NCBI RefSeq assembly: GCF_025398335.1
Contig: NZ_JAODOO010000016.1
Coordinates: 1 to 64,000 of the forward strand
Origin: Clostridium sp. CX1
Lineage (GTDB): Bacteria; Bacillota; Clostridia; Clostridiales; Clostridiaceae
Direction of reading: 5' to 3'
DNA: 64,000 nt
In this document: positions 1 through 9,385 of the stretch, piece after piece
Position numbering within the stretch: the stretch's first letter is position 1
Layout: each line of letters opens with the position of its first letter
Translations under genes and position numbers: made by a program
The notes under the pieces: model-generated
Told to the model about the DNA's origin: nothing
The model's database searches: none
The model's input: only the letters and a program-made list of their open reading frames with translations

Positions 1-2
1 AT

Positions 3-146
3 TACAACTTTAGTATATCACGTCAAATTAAGTTGAATATTATTTGTACAGATTGTCATGATTTAGGCATTCATACCCGAATAAAAAGTAATTTTGTAAT
101 TTCAAGTCATGTCTCTATTATACATAATAATATACGATTTATTTAG
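3..146 (+). other. Partial open frame at window edge, possible gene remnant
   Basis: An open frame enters from the left edge and stops at a TAG at 144-146. It encodes about 47 residues with a CTDCH stretch and no recognisable domain. The same frame then meets two more stops (TAA at 147 and 156) before resuming as the decayed gene described next. It may be the tail of an upstream gene or degraded coding DNA; the missing left flank prevents a decision. Confidence 0.2.
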
Positions 147-158
147 TAATTACAATAA

Positions 159-703
159 TTTACCTATGTTGTTCAAAATAATCCACCGAAAATACCTAAT
201 GCCGAATTAAAAATAATTTTATGGAAACTAAAAAACAAATATTTCTTCGCTAAATTCAGGTTTAGCGAAATTAATGATGACCGAAACTCCATTAATTATC
301 TACACGTAAGTTTCATAGTCTACTTAAAGAGTGGGATGTAGTTAGAGAAACATTCCTTAATAAGATGGAATTTGAAGATGATATTGGCGGAGGCACAGGC
401 GCTAATGAAGATATAAATAACTGGGAGTTTCTAGGCTTCAGTCTTGATGCTGAAAACTACCACTTTTTATATACATTATTAGAAGGTTCATCTGGTAGAA
501 TTTGCGGCGACACACTTGTAATTTATGCTGCTAATGCCACATATAAGGATCGCCTTTTGAAAGATGCCTATCTGGAGTTAATAAGAGAAAAAGCTGAAGC
601 TGAATTCAATATAAATATTAATTATGTTAGGATTGCATGTATGGATGATTTTTACCATCCTGTTCAGCAATCTATAATTGATGAGGATGATATACCTTTT
701 TAA
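159..703 (+). pseudogene. Decayed gene: DnaA N-terminal-like domain with SSB-like C-terminal tip
   Basis: The 3' part (365-703, 112 codons from an internal ATG) encodes a segment resembling the DnaA N-terminal domain: a Trp followed by a helical stretch, then GDTLVIYAAN and a YLELI helix. It ends in acidic DEDDIPF, like the tip of single-stranded DNA-binding protein (SSB), which docks partner enzymes. The ATG at 365 lacks a Shine-Dalgarno site, and its frame stays open upstream to 296 without a start. A second frame (159 to about 310) reads plausibly as protein and would join it through a frameshift near 302-320. I infer a replication-related gene of a mobile element that has lost its 5' part. 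DnaA itself is much longer, so this is not dnaA. Confidence 0.5.
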
Positions 704-712
704 CAAAAAATA

Positions 713-750
713 TTCCAGCACAATCTTATACTGGAACACTTTTATTTTAA
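713..750 (+). terminator. Intrinsic terminator
   Basis: A TTCCAG/CTGGAA stem with a 12-nt loop is followed by a T-rich tract, ten bases after the stop codon of the preceding plus-strand frame. Confidence 0.6.
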
Positions 751-802
751 TACTTTTAGAGCCTTTAAGACCATAGATTTAATAGGTTGCTTTATATTTT
801 CA

Positions 803-863
803 TTAAAGTTTAAAAGGTACATAAGTGCTTATTAATAACATATATGTATCTTTTAAACTTTAA
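803..863. terminator. Long hairpin, likely bidirectional terminator
   Basis: Arms of about 20 bp (TTAAAGTTTAAAAGGTACAT and its near-complement) flank an AT-rich loop just downstream of the minus-strand winged-helix gene. The AT-rich arms would serve either strand. Confidence 0.5.
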
Positions 864-874
864 GAATATAAACA

Positions 875-1111
875 CTATTTAATTCTTTCGTAAACAAATA
901 CATCTCTTTCTGTAAGTGTATCAAATTTTGTTCCAACTACCTTTATATATCCTTCCGATTCCAATTCATTTAACCTTGGATGAGCTATATTTCTTTCTAA
1001 TACTTTTGTGTATCCTTTATTATACATGTATTCTGCCACTTCCCTAGCTGTTGCATTTCCTAAAACCTTTAGTGCTTCAAGGCACTGGGAATGTCTATTA
1101 CTAAGGTTCAT
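875..1111 (-). CDS. Small winged-helix-type DNA-binding protein
   Basis: A 78-residue protein with a helix, a helix-turn-helix-like stretch (ATAREVAEYMYNKGY) and a C-terminal beta-wing (GYIKVVGTKFDTLTERDVF), as in small winged-helix regulators common in phages and mobile elements. A longer frame begins at a TTG at 1126, but a G-rich Shine-Dalgarno stretch lies inside it and points to the ATG at 1111. It lies 170 bp downstream of the methyltransferase gene on the same strand, so it could be a controller of the restriction-modification locus. That role is inference from position only. Confidence 0.6.
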   Translation of the reverse strand: MNLSNRHSQCLEALKVLGNATAREVAEYMYNKGYTKVLERNIAHPRLNELESEGYIKVVGTKFDTLTERDVFVYERIK

Positions 1112-1280
1112 ATTTCTCCCCCCCAATCATTATATTTCTTTATACAGTAAAGCAAAACTGCCAAAATAATGGTACATACTGAAAAATCAATTTATTAAAC
1201 ATTTTATACACTTAATTACTCAGTAAAATATTATCACATTATGACAAATCTGTAAATTACAAACCATATTACTTGCTACT

Positions 1281-2120
1281 TTATTTATACCCGTTAACAA
1301 AAATATCGTCTAAATTATCCAATAAGACATATTTATTATCTTCAGAAATCTTATCTAGTTGCAGACCAAGATATTTCATAAATTTGGGATCACTATCACA
1401 GGAAATAGAATTTCTTCTATTATTAATACAAACTCTAGTACTAATACCTGACCCTGCAAAAATGTCTAAAACTATGTCACCTTCATTACTCATAGATTTT
1501 ACTATTCTCTCTATAATCTTTTCAGGTTTTTGTGTAGGGTGCCCCACTCTTTCCTTGGAGTTACTATTGAGTCTAGAGATTTCCCATACATTTGTAGGAT
1601 TTTTGCCCTTGTATAAATTCTCAACATTTAGCCTTTTGTCTCTTTTATAAAGGTCTACTGTCTCTTGATTATATTTAATTCTCACATCATCTAGGTTAAA
1701 TATGTATTTATTTGTTTTAGCAAACCATATGATTTCCTCATGCCTGTTTGCAAAAAACCTTCTAGCTGTAATTCCATTTTTATAGTACCATATAATAACA
1801 TTAACAAGCTTTAATTTGGTATTCTTCCTAATATAGTACACTAAATCCATCAGGTCTCCTCTTTCAGCACTCTCAAATTGAAAACCTCCAAATAGTACAA
1901 AGTTTCCTGTCTTCTTCAAAACCCTATAAACCTCATGAATCCATTCTTTTGCCCACTCTAAATAATTTTCATATTTATCCCATTCCTCAATATCAATATT
2001 ATAGGGCGGATCAGCTATAACAAGTTGTACGGATTCATCTGGAAGTTCTTTCAACAATTCTAGTGTATCTTTAATCAAAGGAATATGAAACGTAAATTCA
2101 TTATCTAAGTGTTTTTCCAT
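1281..2120 (-). CDS. Site-specific DNA methyltransferase, beta class (N6-adenine or N4-cytosine)
   Basis: Uses S-adenosylmethionine to methylate an exocyclic amino group in DNA. Catalytic motif IV, DPPYNI, is near residue 37 and the SAM-binding motif I (LDIFAGSG) is near residue 220, preceded by HPTQKP. The order IV then I is that of beta-class enzymes. At 279 residues it is full length for a solitary methyltransferase subunit. It is divergent from the nuclease-helicase gene that starts about 110 bp away, and a second methyltransferase lies beyond that gene, so it probably protects self DNA in a restriction-modification system. The recognition sequence cannot be read from the protein. Confidence 0.9.
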   Translation of the reverse strand: MEKHLDNEFTFHIPLIKDTLELLKELPDESVQLVIADPPYNIDIEEWDKYENYLEWAKEWIHEVYRVLKKTGNFVLFGGFQFESAERGDLMDLVYYIRKNTKLKLVNVIIWYYKNGITARRFFANRHEEIIWFAKTNKYIFNLDDVRIKYNQETVDLYKRDKRLNVENLYKGKNPTNVWEISRLNSNSKERVGHPTQKPEKIIERIVKSMSNEGDIVLDIFAGSGISTRVCINNRRNSISCDSDPKFMKYLGLQLDKISEDNKYVLLDNLDDIFVNGYK

Positions 2121-2231
2121 TTTTCACCCATCCTAGTAAGTCCAATTTGTACATTTATTATGTAAATTGTGATATCATTATATTGTATCACATATTTATT
2201 TAATGTTGAACAAAAGGAGGAATGTTATATT

Positions 2232-4895
2232 ATGGAATTGCTAAGCTTCTTAGAAGAAAATGGGCATAAAATGAATGACATTGAAAAAACATTCGTTGAA
2301 GATATTTTCTATATATATGCTGGTGAAAATGGACTTGATTACTTAGATGTCCAGACGCCCATGGAAGATTCTCAATTCAAAAAGCGTAAGCTTGACTTTA
2401 CAATTAAAACAAACCGCTATAAGTACTGTATTGAAATTGATGGTTACACCTACCACGCTGAAGGTGCCTTAAGAGTAACCCCTGAATATTTTGATGATTT
2501 GCTTATAAAGCAAAACGATCTTATATTAAATGGCTGGTTACTTATCAGATTTTCATACAATCAGATTAGAACAAACCCTGGTCTTTGTATAGATACATTA
2601 AGAAGGGCTTTTAGAAGTGACCCTCAGATTAATCCATATTTTCTTAACAAGGATAGCTTTAAACCTACATTTCCGCAGCAAACAGCCCTTGATGATATTG
2701 AATACTATAGAAATTCAAATGTTAACAAAGGTGTAATAATAATGCCTACAGGTATGGGCAAAACTATTTTAGCTGCTTTGGATGCTAAAAGGTTAAATGT
2801 TAAAACTCTTTTTGTCGTTCACAGAAATGATATCCTACAGGAAGCATACAATAAGTTTAATGAGGTATGGCCTGAAGCTACAAAGGGCTTTTTTAATGCT
2901 GATGAAAAAAATACAACAGCACAAGTTATATTTGCTTCTAAAGATACTCTTTATAGAGATGGAAATATACAATTATTTTCTCCGAATGATTTCCAGTTAA
3001 TTTTAATAGATGAAGTTCATCACTCTGCATGTACTACTTATACAAAAATAATTGATTATTTCACTCCAACTTATATGGTTGGTTTAACAGCTACCCCTGA
3101 AAGACAAGATAGGGCTGATATTCTTGAGCTATTTGACTATAACATTTATTATGAACTACTTCAAAAGGAAGCAATTGAATCTGGCTATTTATCTGGATTT
3201 ATCTATTATGGTCTTAAGGATGATATAGATTATACCAAAATTAAACATAATGGTATAAAATATGATGTTGCTGACCTAGGACGCAAACTTGATATTCCTG
3301 AAAGAAATCAAGCAATTTATGATAAATACATTGAATATGCAAGCGATAAAAAGGCTATTGGTTTCTGTGTTAACATTGACCATGCAATTTCTATGGCTAA
3401 ATTCTTTAAAGATAAAGGCATATCAGCAGAAGCAATCCATAGCAATAAAAGTAGGCTATCTGATGAACTAAGACAAGCTTATATACAAGACTTTAGAGAT
3501 AACAATATTCAAATACTTTTTACAGTTGACGTATTTAATGAAGGTGTTGATTTTCCTGATATAGAAGCACTCCTATTCTTAAGACCTACAGAATCAAAAA
3601 CAATATTCATACAGCAGTTAGGTAGAGGTTTAAGATTAAATCCATACAAAACTCATGTTACGGTATTGGATTTCATTGGGAACTTCAAAAATGTCGAAAG
3701 AATTAAGGATTTTATTAAGGGCGGTAAAGGTGGTTCAGACTCATCTGGCGGTGGTTGTTCATCTGGTAAAGGTTTTGGTACAAAAGACTTTATTGAGTGG
3801 CCTCTTGGTTGCGAGGTCAACTTTGATGAATCCGTTGAAGAGCTATTTAGAAAAATTGAGGATGAAAATCGTGAAACTACAAAGCAAGATCTCGTTGATA
3901 ATTATTACGAAGTAAAAGAAAAGATTAAGAGGAAGCCTTCACAAGATGATATCAACGCAGAAGATATAAGTAAATATAAAGTTTCAGTATATAGAAATCT
4001 ATTTGGATCTTGGAGTAAATTTATCTCAGAAATAGGAGAAGCTACACTAGCTAGTTATCATTATCCTCAAGGAACACATCTCGGTCATATTTTTTATGTT
4101 ATTAAAACTCTTGGGGATGGTATCTCTACAGATTTAGTAAGTCCGGGCATCTATGCTCCAACAGACACTCCTGTAACCAAACTTGGAAGACAAACAAGAT
4201 ACAAGGTTTGGGCTTGTATGGAACTTGGCTTTATATTTGATGATAGAAATCCATCAACTGACGTAGATGCAACAACTTTCACTCATCTAACATCTGAAGG
4301 TATCCTATTATATGATGCATTAAACAAATATGTTACCGATGCTGACTTTTATTCATTTAATAGCGCTAAGGATTTAACCTGGGAGATGGCTCACGATGCA
4401 CAATATTTCAATGATTTTGTCAAATCCCTTCCTTCTGATGTAAAACAGCAGTTACAAAGGGTATTCTTCAATATGGATGCGGTAAAACATATGCTTAAAT
4501 ATCTATTCCATGAAAATAAAAATAAGAAAAATTTTTCACGAGGCGATATTTATTCAAACTACTTTAATAGTCCATTTGTTAAACAGTATTTTGATATGAA
4601 TGGAATTGAGCAAGATTCTGAGGAAGGGGCTAAAAGAAGATTACCATTCATTCTTAACATACTTGAAGCATTTTCGGTTGTTAAATTCACCGATCGTTCT
4701 AATATAGAAGTTATTGACCTACCATACTATAGCTTCTTATTTAGTAACGACAAAGAAAATGCTACCACTAATATGCTTGCAGCGCAAAAATATTATGATG
4801 ATCCATCAAAACCTTTACCTGATGTTAAAATACTTACAGAACTTAGAACTCTTTTTGGTGCAGATTTCTTGACTGTTAAATATTTTATAAACTAA
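2232..4895 (+). CDS. Nuclease-helicase fusion, probable restriction enzyme
   Basis: An 887-residue protein. Residues about 40-115 look like a PD-(D/E)XK nuclease of the DUF559/Vsr type, with candidate catalytic residues D55, E68 and D70 in LDFTI...EIDG. A superfamily 2 helicase follows: Walker A MPTGMGKT (about 171), DEVHH (260), TATPER (286) and GRGLRL (464). A Gly/Ser-rich linker (about 497-516) leads to a 370-residue C-terminal region holding a FGSWSKFISEIG helix, possibly for target recognition. The ATG at 2232 was chosen over an upstream frame opening because AAGGAGG lies 11 bases before it. Two methyltransferase genes flank it. I infer ATP-dependent DNA cleavage of unmethylated sites; I know no named enzyme with this exact layout. 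Confidence 0.8.
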   Translation: MELLSFLEENGHKMNDIEKTFVEDIFYIYAGENGLDYLDVQTPMEDSQFKKRKLDFTIKTNRYKYCIEIDGYTYHAEGALRVTPEYFDDLLIKQNDLILNGWLLIRFSYNQIRTNPGLCIDTLRRAFRSDPQINPYFLNKDSFKPTFPQQTALDDIEYYRNSNVNKGVIIMPTGMGKTILAALDAKRLNVKTLFVVHRNDILQEAYNKFNEVWPEATKGFFNADEKNTTAQVIFASKDTLYRDGNIQLFSPNDFQLILIDEVHHSACTTYTKIIDYFTPTYMVGLTATPERQDRADILELFDYNIYYELLQKEAIESGYLSGFIYYGLKDDIDYTKIKHNGIKYDVADLGRKLDIPERNQAIYDKYIEYASDKKAIGFCVNIDHAISMAKFFKDKGISAEAIHSNKSRLSDELRQAYIQDFRDNNIQILFTVDVFNEGVDFPDIEALLFLRPTESKTIFIQQLGRGLRLNPYKTHVTVLDFIGNFKNVERIKDFIKGGKGGSDSSGGGCSSGKGFGTKDFIEWPLGCEVNFDESVEELFRKIEDENRETTKQDLVDNYYEVKEKIKRKPSQDDINAEDISKYKVSVYRNLFGSWSKFISEIGEATLASYHYPQGTHLGHIFYVIKTLGDGISTDLVSPGIYAPTDTPVTKLGRQTRYKVWACMELGFIFDDRNPSTDVDATTFTHLTSEGILLYDALNKYVTDADFYSFNSAKDLTWEMAHDAQYFNDFVKSLPSDVKQQLQRVFFNMDAVKHMLKYLFHENKNKKNFSRGDIYSNYFNSPFVKQYFDMNGIEQDSEEGAKRRLPFILNILEAFSVVKFTDRSNIEVIDLPYYSFLFSNDKENATTNMLAAQKYYDDPSKPLPDVKILTELRTLFGADFLTVKYFIN

Positions 4896-4914
4896 AAATA
4901 AGCAGCATAAAAAA

Positions 4915-4945
4915 ACAAAACCCGCATATTTTATGTGGGTTTTGT
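4915..4945. terminator. Bidirectional terminator
   Basis: A 13-bp stem (ACAAAACCCGCAT paired with ATGTGGGTTTTGT, one G-U) lies between the convergent nuclease-helicase and second methyltransferase genes. Confidence 0.75.
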
Positions 4946-4959
4946 TGTGTAAAATAAAT

Positions 4960-6750
4960 TTACTTCTTAATAGTATATATTCCATCATTATATTCACATA
5001 TGTCATCCAACCATTTTTTAATTTCATATTCAGTAGGTATGGATATAGCATTTTCATGTGCCAGAAATATAATTTTTGACTGTATCTCTCTATATGATTT
5101 ACCTTCTTTTAAAATGTCCTTATCAAAAAATTTAAATATTGACTCGTCTGATAAGCTGTCCTTTGTAATTGCATATTCATTTTCAGGTTTTCTATAAGTA
5201 ATAAATGCACTAACTGGATTTGTATCATTAATATGATTGGTGTGGAAGGTTGTTCCCCTTTCATTTTCAATAATATTTACGAACTCAAATCCTAGTCTCT
5301 CAATCATAATGCTTTTAAGTTCATTCCAAATATTATTGAATGTACTATGGAATACTATAGTAAAATATGCCCCTGGCCTTAAAACTCTATAAACTTCGCC
5401 AAACGCATTTTCAATATACCTTCCCCACAACTTAACATATTCGTCTTTTTTTTCAAAATCCATTGGAATAATAATTTCGTTTTCCAAGTCTTCCTTCTCA
5501 TTTAACCATGCACTATAAAATAAATTTAACTCTGCGTATGGTACCATACCTCCATAAGGTGGGTCTATGAATGCATAGTCAACCGAATTTGAACGTACAC
5601 CTATTTCTTGAGCATTTCCCTTTATAATTCTTATATTATTTTCAACGAGTTCTTTATTTAACATTTCTTGAAGAAAATTCTTACCTTTAGTTATATCTCT
5701 ATACTTTCTTTTGAAAACAGTTAATACATTTTGCTCCTTACCAACAGGTGGTATATGATATACATTTTTTATACCTGATGCTGTAAACAATCTACTACTA
5801 GTTCTAAAAAGGGTTTCTAAAAACATAAATTTTATGAATGATTTTATATCTTTGTCCTCTATATTATTTTCTATGTAGTGATTAATTATTTTCAAGGCTA
5901 GCAAATTCTTAGCTGGGAATAAATCACTTACAGTAGAATCTATCGGAAAACCTGGCCAGCCACCAACTCTAGGATAAGAACGATTATAAACAATTTTCTC
6001 CTGTGGTGACCAATAGTGATCGTACTTCTTATTGTACTCGCTTAGTTTCTCTTCCCATAAATCAACATCTTCCTGGGTAATTGCTCTTACTTCCTTAGTT
6101 TTAGTAGCATTTTTATCTGTAACTTTAATGGTCACTTCAACAGGTCTTCTTTTATCCACTTGCCTATCTTTAACTTCTTTTTTGCTTATATTAATTACAG
6201 TATCACACTTAGTGCATTTATATTCCGACCTTGTGCCTGTCTGGTTTTTATATAATATTATTTCTTTATTACAAGTTGGACATGCGTATATATTACTTGC
6301 AATTATTACTTCTGCATAACCTGAAAACCCATCACTAGTTTTAGTAAAATAAATATCGTTGATTTCATCTTCTAAATCTGAAATTAACTTTTTGTATACC
6401 TTATCTAGCTTTTTCATATCAATATAATTTATAAGATTATACGCCATATTTATTGCATTTGGGCTTCCGTCAATTAATATACATTTTCTATTAGTAAGAA
6501 GAGATGCAATGCCCGCTGAACCACTTCCTGCGCATGAATCTATTACTATTCCACCCTCTTCAGTATATGCCTCAATAAAAGGTTGAATATTTTTATAAAA
6601 TATTTTACTCGGGTAACCTACTGATTTAAATATGGGATCACTTAATCTATCCTTATCACTTAAATCAATATCATCAAAGTTAAAAATGTTTCTTATTTTG
6701 CTTTCTTCATTATAAAATGTATCTAAATCTTTATACTCTACTTTTATCAC
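4960..6750 (-). CDS. DNA methyltransferase with inserted zinc ribbon
   Basis: A 596-residue SAM-dependent DNA methyltransferase. SAM-binding motif I (DSCAGSGSAG) is at about 71-80 and catalytic DPPYGG at 396-401, so motif order is I then IV, unlike the first methyltransferase. Between them four cysteines (C157, C160, C179, C182) form a probable zinc ribbon. YPSKIFYKNI just before motif I suggests a domain that places the enzyme on DNA. Convergent with the nuclease-helicase gene and in one block with it, it likely modifies the second strand or half of an asymmetric target. That pairing is inference. The start ATG at 6750 is preceded by AGGAGG. Confidence 0.85.
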   Translation of the reverse strand: MIKVEYKDLDTFYNEESKIRNIFNFDDIDLSDKDRLSDPIFKSVGYPSKIFYKNIQPFIEAYTEEGGIVIDSCAGSGSAGIASLLTNRKCILIDGSPNAINMAYNLINYIDMKKLDKVYKKLISDLEDEINDIYFTKTSDGFSGYAEVIIASNIYACPTCNKEIILYKNQTGTRSEYKCTKCDTVINISKKEVKDRQVDKRRPVEVTIKVTDKNATKTKEVRAITQEDVDLWEEKLSEYNKKYDHYWSPQEKIVYNRSYPRVGGWPGFPIDSTVSDLFPAKNLLALKIINHYIENNIEDKDIKSFIKFMFLETLFRTSSRLFTASGIKNVYHIPPVGKEQNVLTVFKRKYRDITKGKNFLQEMLNKELVENNIRIIKGNAQEIGVRSNSVDYAFIDPPYGGMVPYAELNLFYSAWLNEKEDLENEIIIPMDFEKKDEYVKLWGRYIENAFGEVYRVLRPGAYFTIVFHSTFNNIWNELKSIMIERLGFEFVNIIENERGTTFHTNHINDTNPVSAFITYRKPENEYAITKDSLSDESIFKFFDKDILKEGKSYREIQSKIIFLAHENAISIPTEYEIKKWLDDICEYNDGIYTIKK

Positions 6751-7093
6751 TTTATACCTCCTAGTATATGGCCGTTCATTTAATGCTAGTCAATTATATA
6801 TTTTATCACAAATAATTATTTAAAGACCACCCCCAAAATTAATTTTAATAAATTAACATCTCAAAAAATAATCCTATAAGTTCATGAATATAAATCATTT
6901 AAGTATCTATAACATTATTGATACTTTGCCATAACAGAACTACTTTTTCAAGTGAAATATAGATTCATTTTTAAAATTTATTTTTAGGTAGTATGAACAA
7001 CAAATTAATTCTCGTGCAAAAAAGAAAAATCCATGTGTATGTTATCAGTATAGAAAAAATTATTACTAATATAAATTAAAGGGAGATGCTTTT
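6751..7093. other. AT-rich intergenic region
   Basis: This spacer separates the divergent second methyltransferase and zinc-finger genes. It must hold both promoters. I see no conserved element, repeat or short gene beyond AT-rich sequence and the GGGAG ribosome site at 7080. Confidence 0.5.
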
Positions 7094-7888
7094 ATGTATA
7101 CCTGTAACCATTGTAAAAAGAAATTTAATAATCAACCCTATATAACCTATTCAAGTAAGAAAAAATATTGCAGCTTTGAGTGTGTACCTGATTCCGCGAT
7201 GAACAGGCCATACTCTTATGAGTATTTTAATTTTATGGACAGTATAAGAGATATTGAAGCTCGCATTGATAATATTGCAGCTCTTGAAGATAGATTAGAT
7301 TTGGAAAATGAGATTGATGAATTATCCCATTCTCTCATTCTGGAAACTTACGGGGATGATGAAGGACTTTTTTATAAGAGGCAATTAATTCTTCTAGCCC
7401 CAGTTCTTAATCAGTTATATAGTAAAATTCACAACATATTTATAGGAAGAAAATTAGAGCAAAAACTAGCAGTTATTATTTACTGGGATTCCTTAGTACA
7501 GTTGTTTGGCGATGAACTTGCCGAAATGATTTTTAGATTCTTTGAAAGTAGAATGTCAGGTATTTCTTGTGAAAATGTATATGATTATGATTCACAGGAT
7601 CTTGGCTGTTTTAAAGATAAACTCTGCGTAAATACACTGGAAGAAGCTGAAAACATAAAAAATATATACATTAGAAGCCTCAATTATTTTAAATCCTTGT
7701 ACGATGAAAAACAGCCTGAAGAGCTAGATTACAATGATAATTATATCTCCATAAAAACTCTTGCTCATTGTGTTGTATGTAACGAATGGGAGGACAAGAA
7801 TGACTTTACTTTTGATGAAAACCTCAAGCTTTACAAGTGCAACCAATGGAATAAGTGCTTTAATTATGACAATTATTATGAAGATTGA
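7094..7888 (+). CDS. Protein with terminal zinc-finger cysteine clusters, function unknown
   Basis: A 264-residue protein not recognised as a family member. The N-terminus has CNHC and, 21 residues on, CSFEC. The C-terminus has CVVC followed by a CNQWNKC stretch. The middle is helical and rich in acidic and aromatic residues. The paired cysteine clusters suggest zinc ribbons at both ends. AGGGAGA precedes the ATG. It is followed closely by a MORN-like gene and lies beside the restriction-modification genes, so a defence or regulatory role is possible but not shown. Confidence 0.6.
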   Translation: MYTCNHCKKKFNNQPYITYSSKKKYCSFECVPDSAMNRPYSYEYFNFMDSIRDIEARIDNIAALEDRLDLENEIDELSHSLILETYGDDEGLFYKRQLILLAPVLNQLYSKIHNIFIGRKLEQKLAVIIYWDSLVQLFGDELAEMIFRFFESRMSGISCENVYDYDSQDLGCFKDKLCVNTLEEAENIKNIYIRSLNYFKSLYDEKQPEELDYNDNYISIKTLAHCVVCNEWEDKNDFTFDENLKLYKCNQWNKCFNYDNYYED

Positions 7889-7902
7889 AGGTGATATTGT
7901 CT

Positions 7903-8346
7903 ATGAATGATGCAGTAAAACTTACAGGAATATATCATCCCTCTAGTGAACTACTTTATGAGGGTTCTGCAATGTTTGAAGGTTCTACAAGAGAGCTTAT
8001 TCCATCTGAACAAGGCATTAAATATTTTAAGAATAGTAATAAACATATGGAAGGTCACTTTGGTAACGACTGGTTTATTGAGTATGGTACTGAATACTAC
8101 GAAGACGAAAACATTAAATTTATAGGAGAATATAATAGAGGCCCCAGAACTTATTATGGTCCTAAATATTTTGTTTCGGGTAAATTATTTTATAAATCTG
8201 GAGGTCTATGGTACGAAGGTTCTTTTCACTTTAAACGTAGCCCAACAGGTTACCCTCTATTTGAAAAACAAAAGTCCTTTATGGACGGAATTGAATATTA
8301 TACTGATGGAAATATTAAGCAGAGGTTTAAAAGCGGGATTACTTAA
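7903..8346 (+). CDS. MORN-repeat-like protein
   Basis: A 147-residue protein built of short beta repeats: YEGSAMFEG, FIGEYNRG, VSGKLFY and YEGSFHF, resembling MORN or YwqK-like repeats. The frame opens at a TTG at 7885 that overlaps the stop of the upstream gene, but a GAAGGTG ribosome site favours the ATG at 7903. No signal peptide or membrane segment is visible. It probably forms an operon with the zinc-finger gene before it (14-bp gap). YwqK-type proteins often act as immunity partners; no toxin partner is evident here. Confidence 0.55.
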   Translation: MNDAVKLTGIYHPSSELLYEGSAMFEGSTRELIPSEQGIKYFKNSNKHMEGHFGNDWFIEYGTEYYEDENIKFIGEYNRGPRTYYGPKYFVSGKLFYKSGGLWYEGSFHFKRSPTGYPLFEKQKSFMDGIEYYTDGNIKQRFKSGIT

Positions 8347-8577
8347 ACAATATAATACAGCTCTGTTTAATAAGGCCATTGAAGATGTTATAATTTTTAT
8401 AAAGTTATTTTACAGCAGTATTGTGAATTATAATTAATACCCTTTCCATCAAGGCTTGCATAGATGACAAGATAGTCGAGCTTGTAGGCTAAAATAATAT
8501 AGCTTAGTCTTTTCTGCACTTACAAGTTAAAGCCCCATACTGCAAAGTTATTATTAACAATAAAGGAGTGATACCAT

Positions 8578-9180
8578 ATGCCAGGACAGCCGATAAATCC
8601 GAAGCATAAAGTTAATTTCGGCATTTTTTTTAAAGAAGTATTAACAGGGTTAGGAGCACAAGAGGATTTTAAAAAAGATATTAAAACAATAACTAATCAC
8701 CTATGGGAGTCATTATGTACCGGAAGAGCTAACAATAGAATTAAGTTTGGCGAAATAGCAGAAAAAACTCATATTAATATAAATATCTTAAGAGGCGAAA
8801 AACAAATGTTACTCTACAAAAATAGTGAAGATGATTATTGCGAAAGTATGGAAGAAAGTGTGTTGAGACAAAAAATCCAATCCTTTATTATTCAAGTTAA
8901 GAATAATAATTACACTATGCCTGATGAAGCTAAAGATACATATAATAGTGAATTTCTCACGCTTGTTGCATATGCAATATTTTTAAAACGTAAGGATATT
9001 AATTCTGCGGAGCACAGAGTAAATCAATGCCGAGATATTATGCGTAGTTTAAAGAGTTCTGACTATAAAGAGATAAAGCCTGAACTTCTAGAAATTTATC
9101 TTAATACGCTTGAGAGACACATTAGCGCTATAAAAGCTATTCAACTAATTAGAAACTTCGATGAAACAAAATATCTATAA
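8578..9180 (+). CDS. Hypothetical protein, function unknown
   Basis: A 200-residue, mainly helical, basic protein with a clear ribosome site (AAAGGAGTG) before the ATG. I recognise no domain. The stretch IKFGEIAEKTHININILRGEK could be a helix-turn-helix. The C-terminal 60 residues are predicted helices. It stands alone, 230 bp after the MORN-like gene, in the accessory block. Confidence 0.5.
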   Translation: MPGQPINPKHKVNFGIFFKEVLTGLGAQEDFKKDIKTITNHLWESLCTGRANNRIKFGEIAEKTHININILRGEKQMLLYKNSEDDYCESMEESVLRQKIQSFIIQVKNNNYTMPDEAKDTYNSEFLTLVAYAIFLKRKDINSAEHRVNQCRDIMRSLKSSDYKEIKPELLEIYLNTLERHISAIKAIQLIRNFDETKYL

Positions 9181-9385
9181 ATAATATAGCAAAACAGAAA
9201 CTTTATAGCTAATTCAGAAATAAAATCAGAAACAATACTAGAAACGTCATAGAAAAGTTTTTATAACGTATCAAAATAAACAAAATGTCTGCAAACCTTT
9301 TAGGCCCCTTTGCAAATTAGCCACCATATATAAACTACCTTATAATAAAATCATAAAATATTTATTATATGAGGAGGAAATATAA

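Noticed and set aside
1273-1650. 125-codon plus-strand frame opposite the first methyltransferase
   Set aside because: Antisense shadow of a gene with clear motifs.
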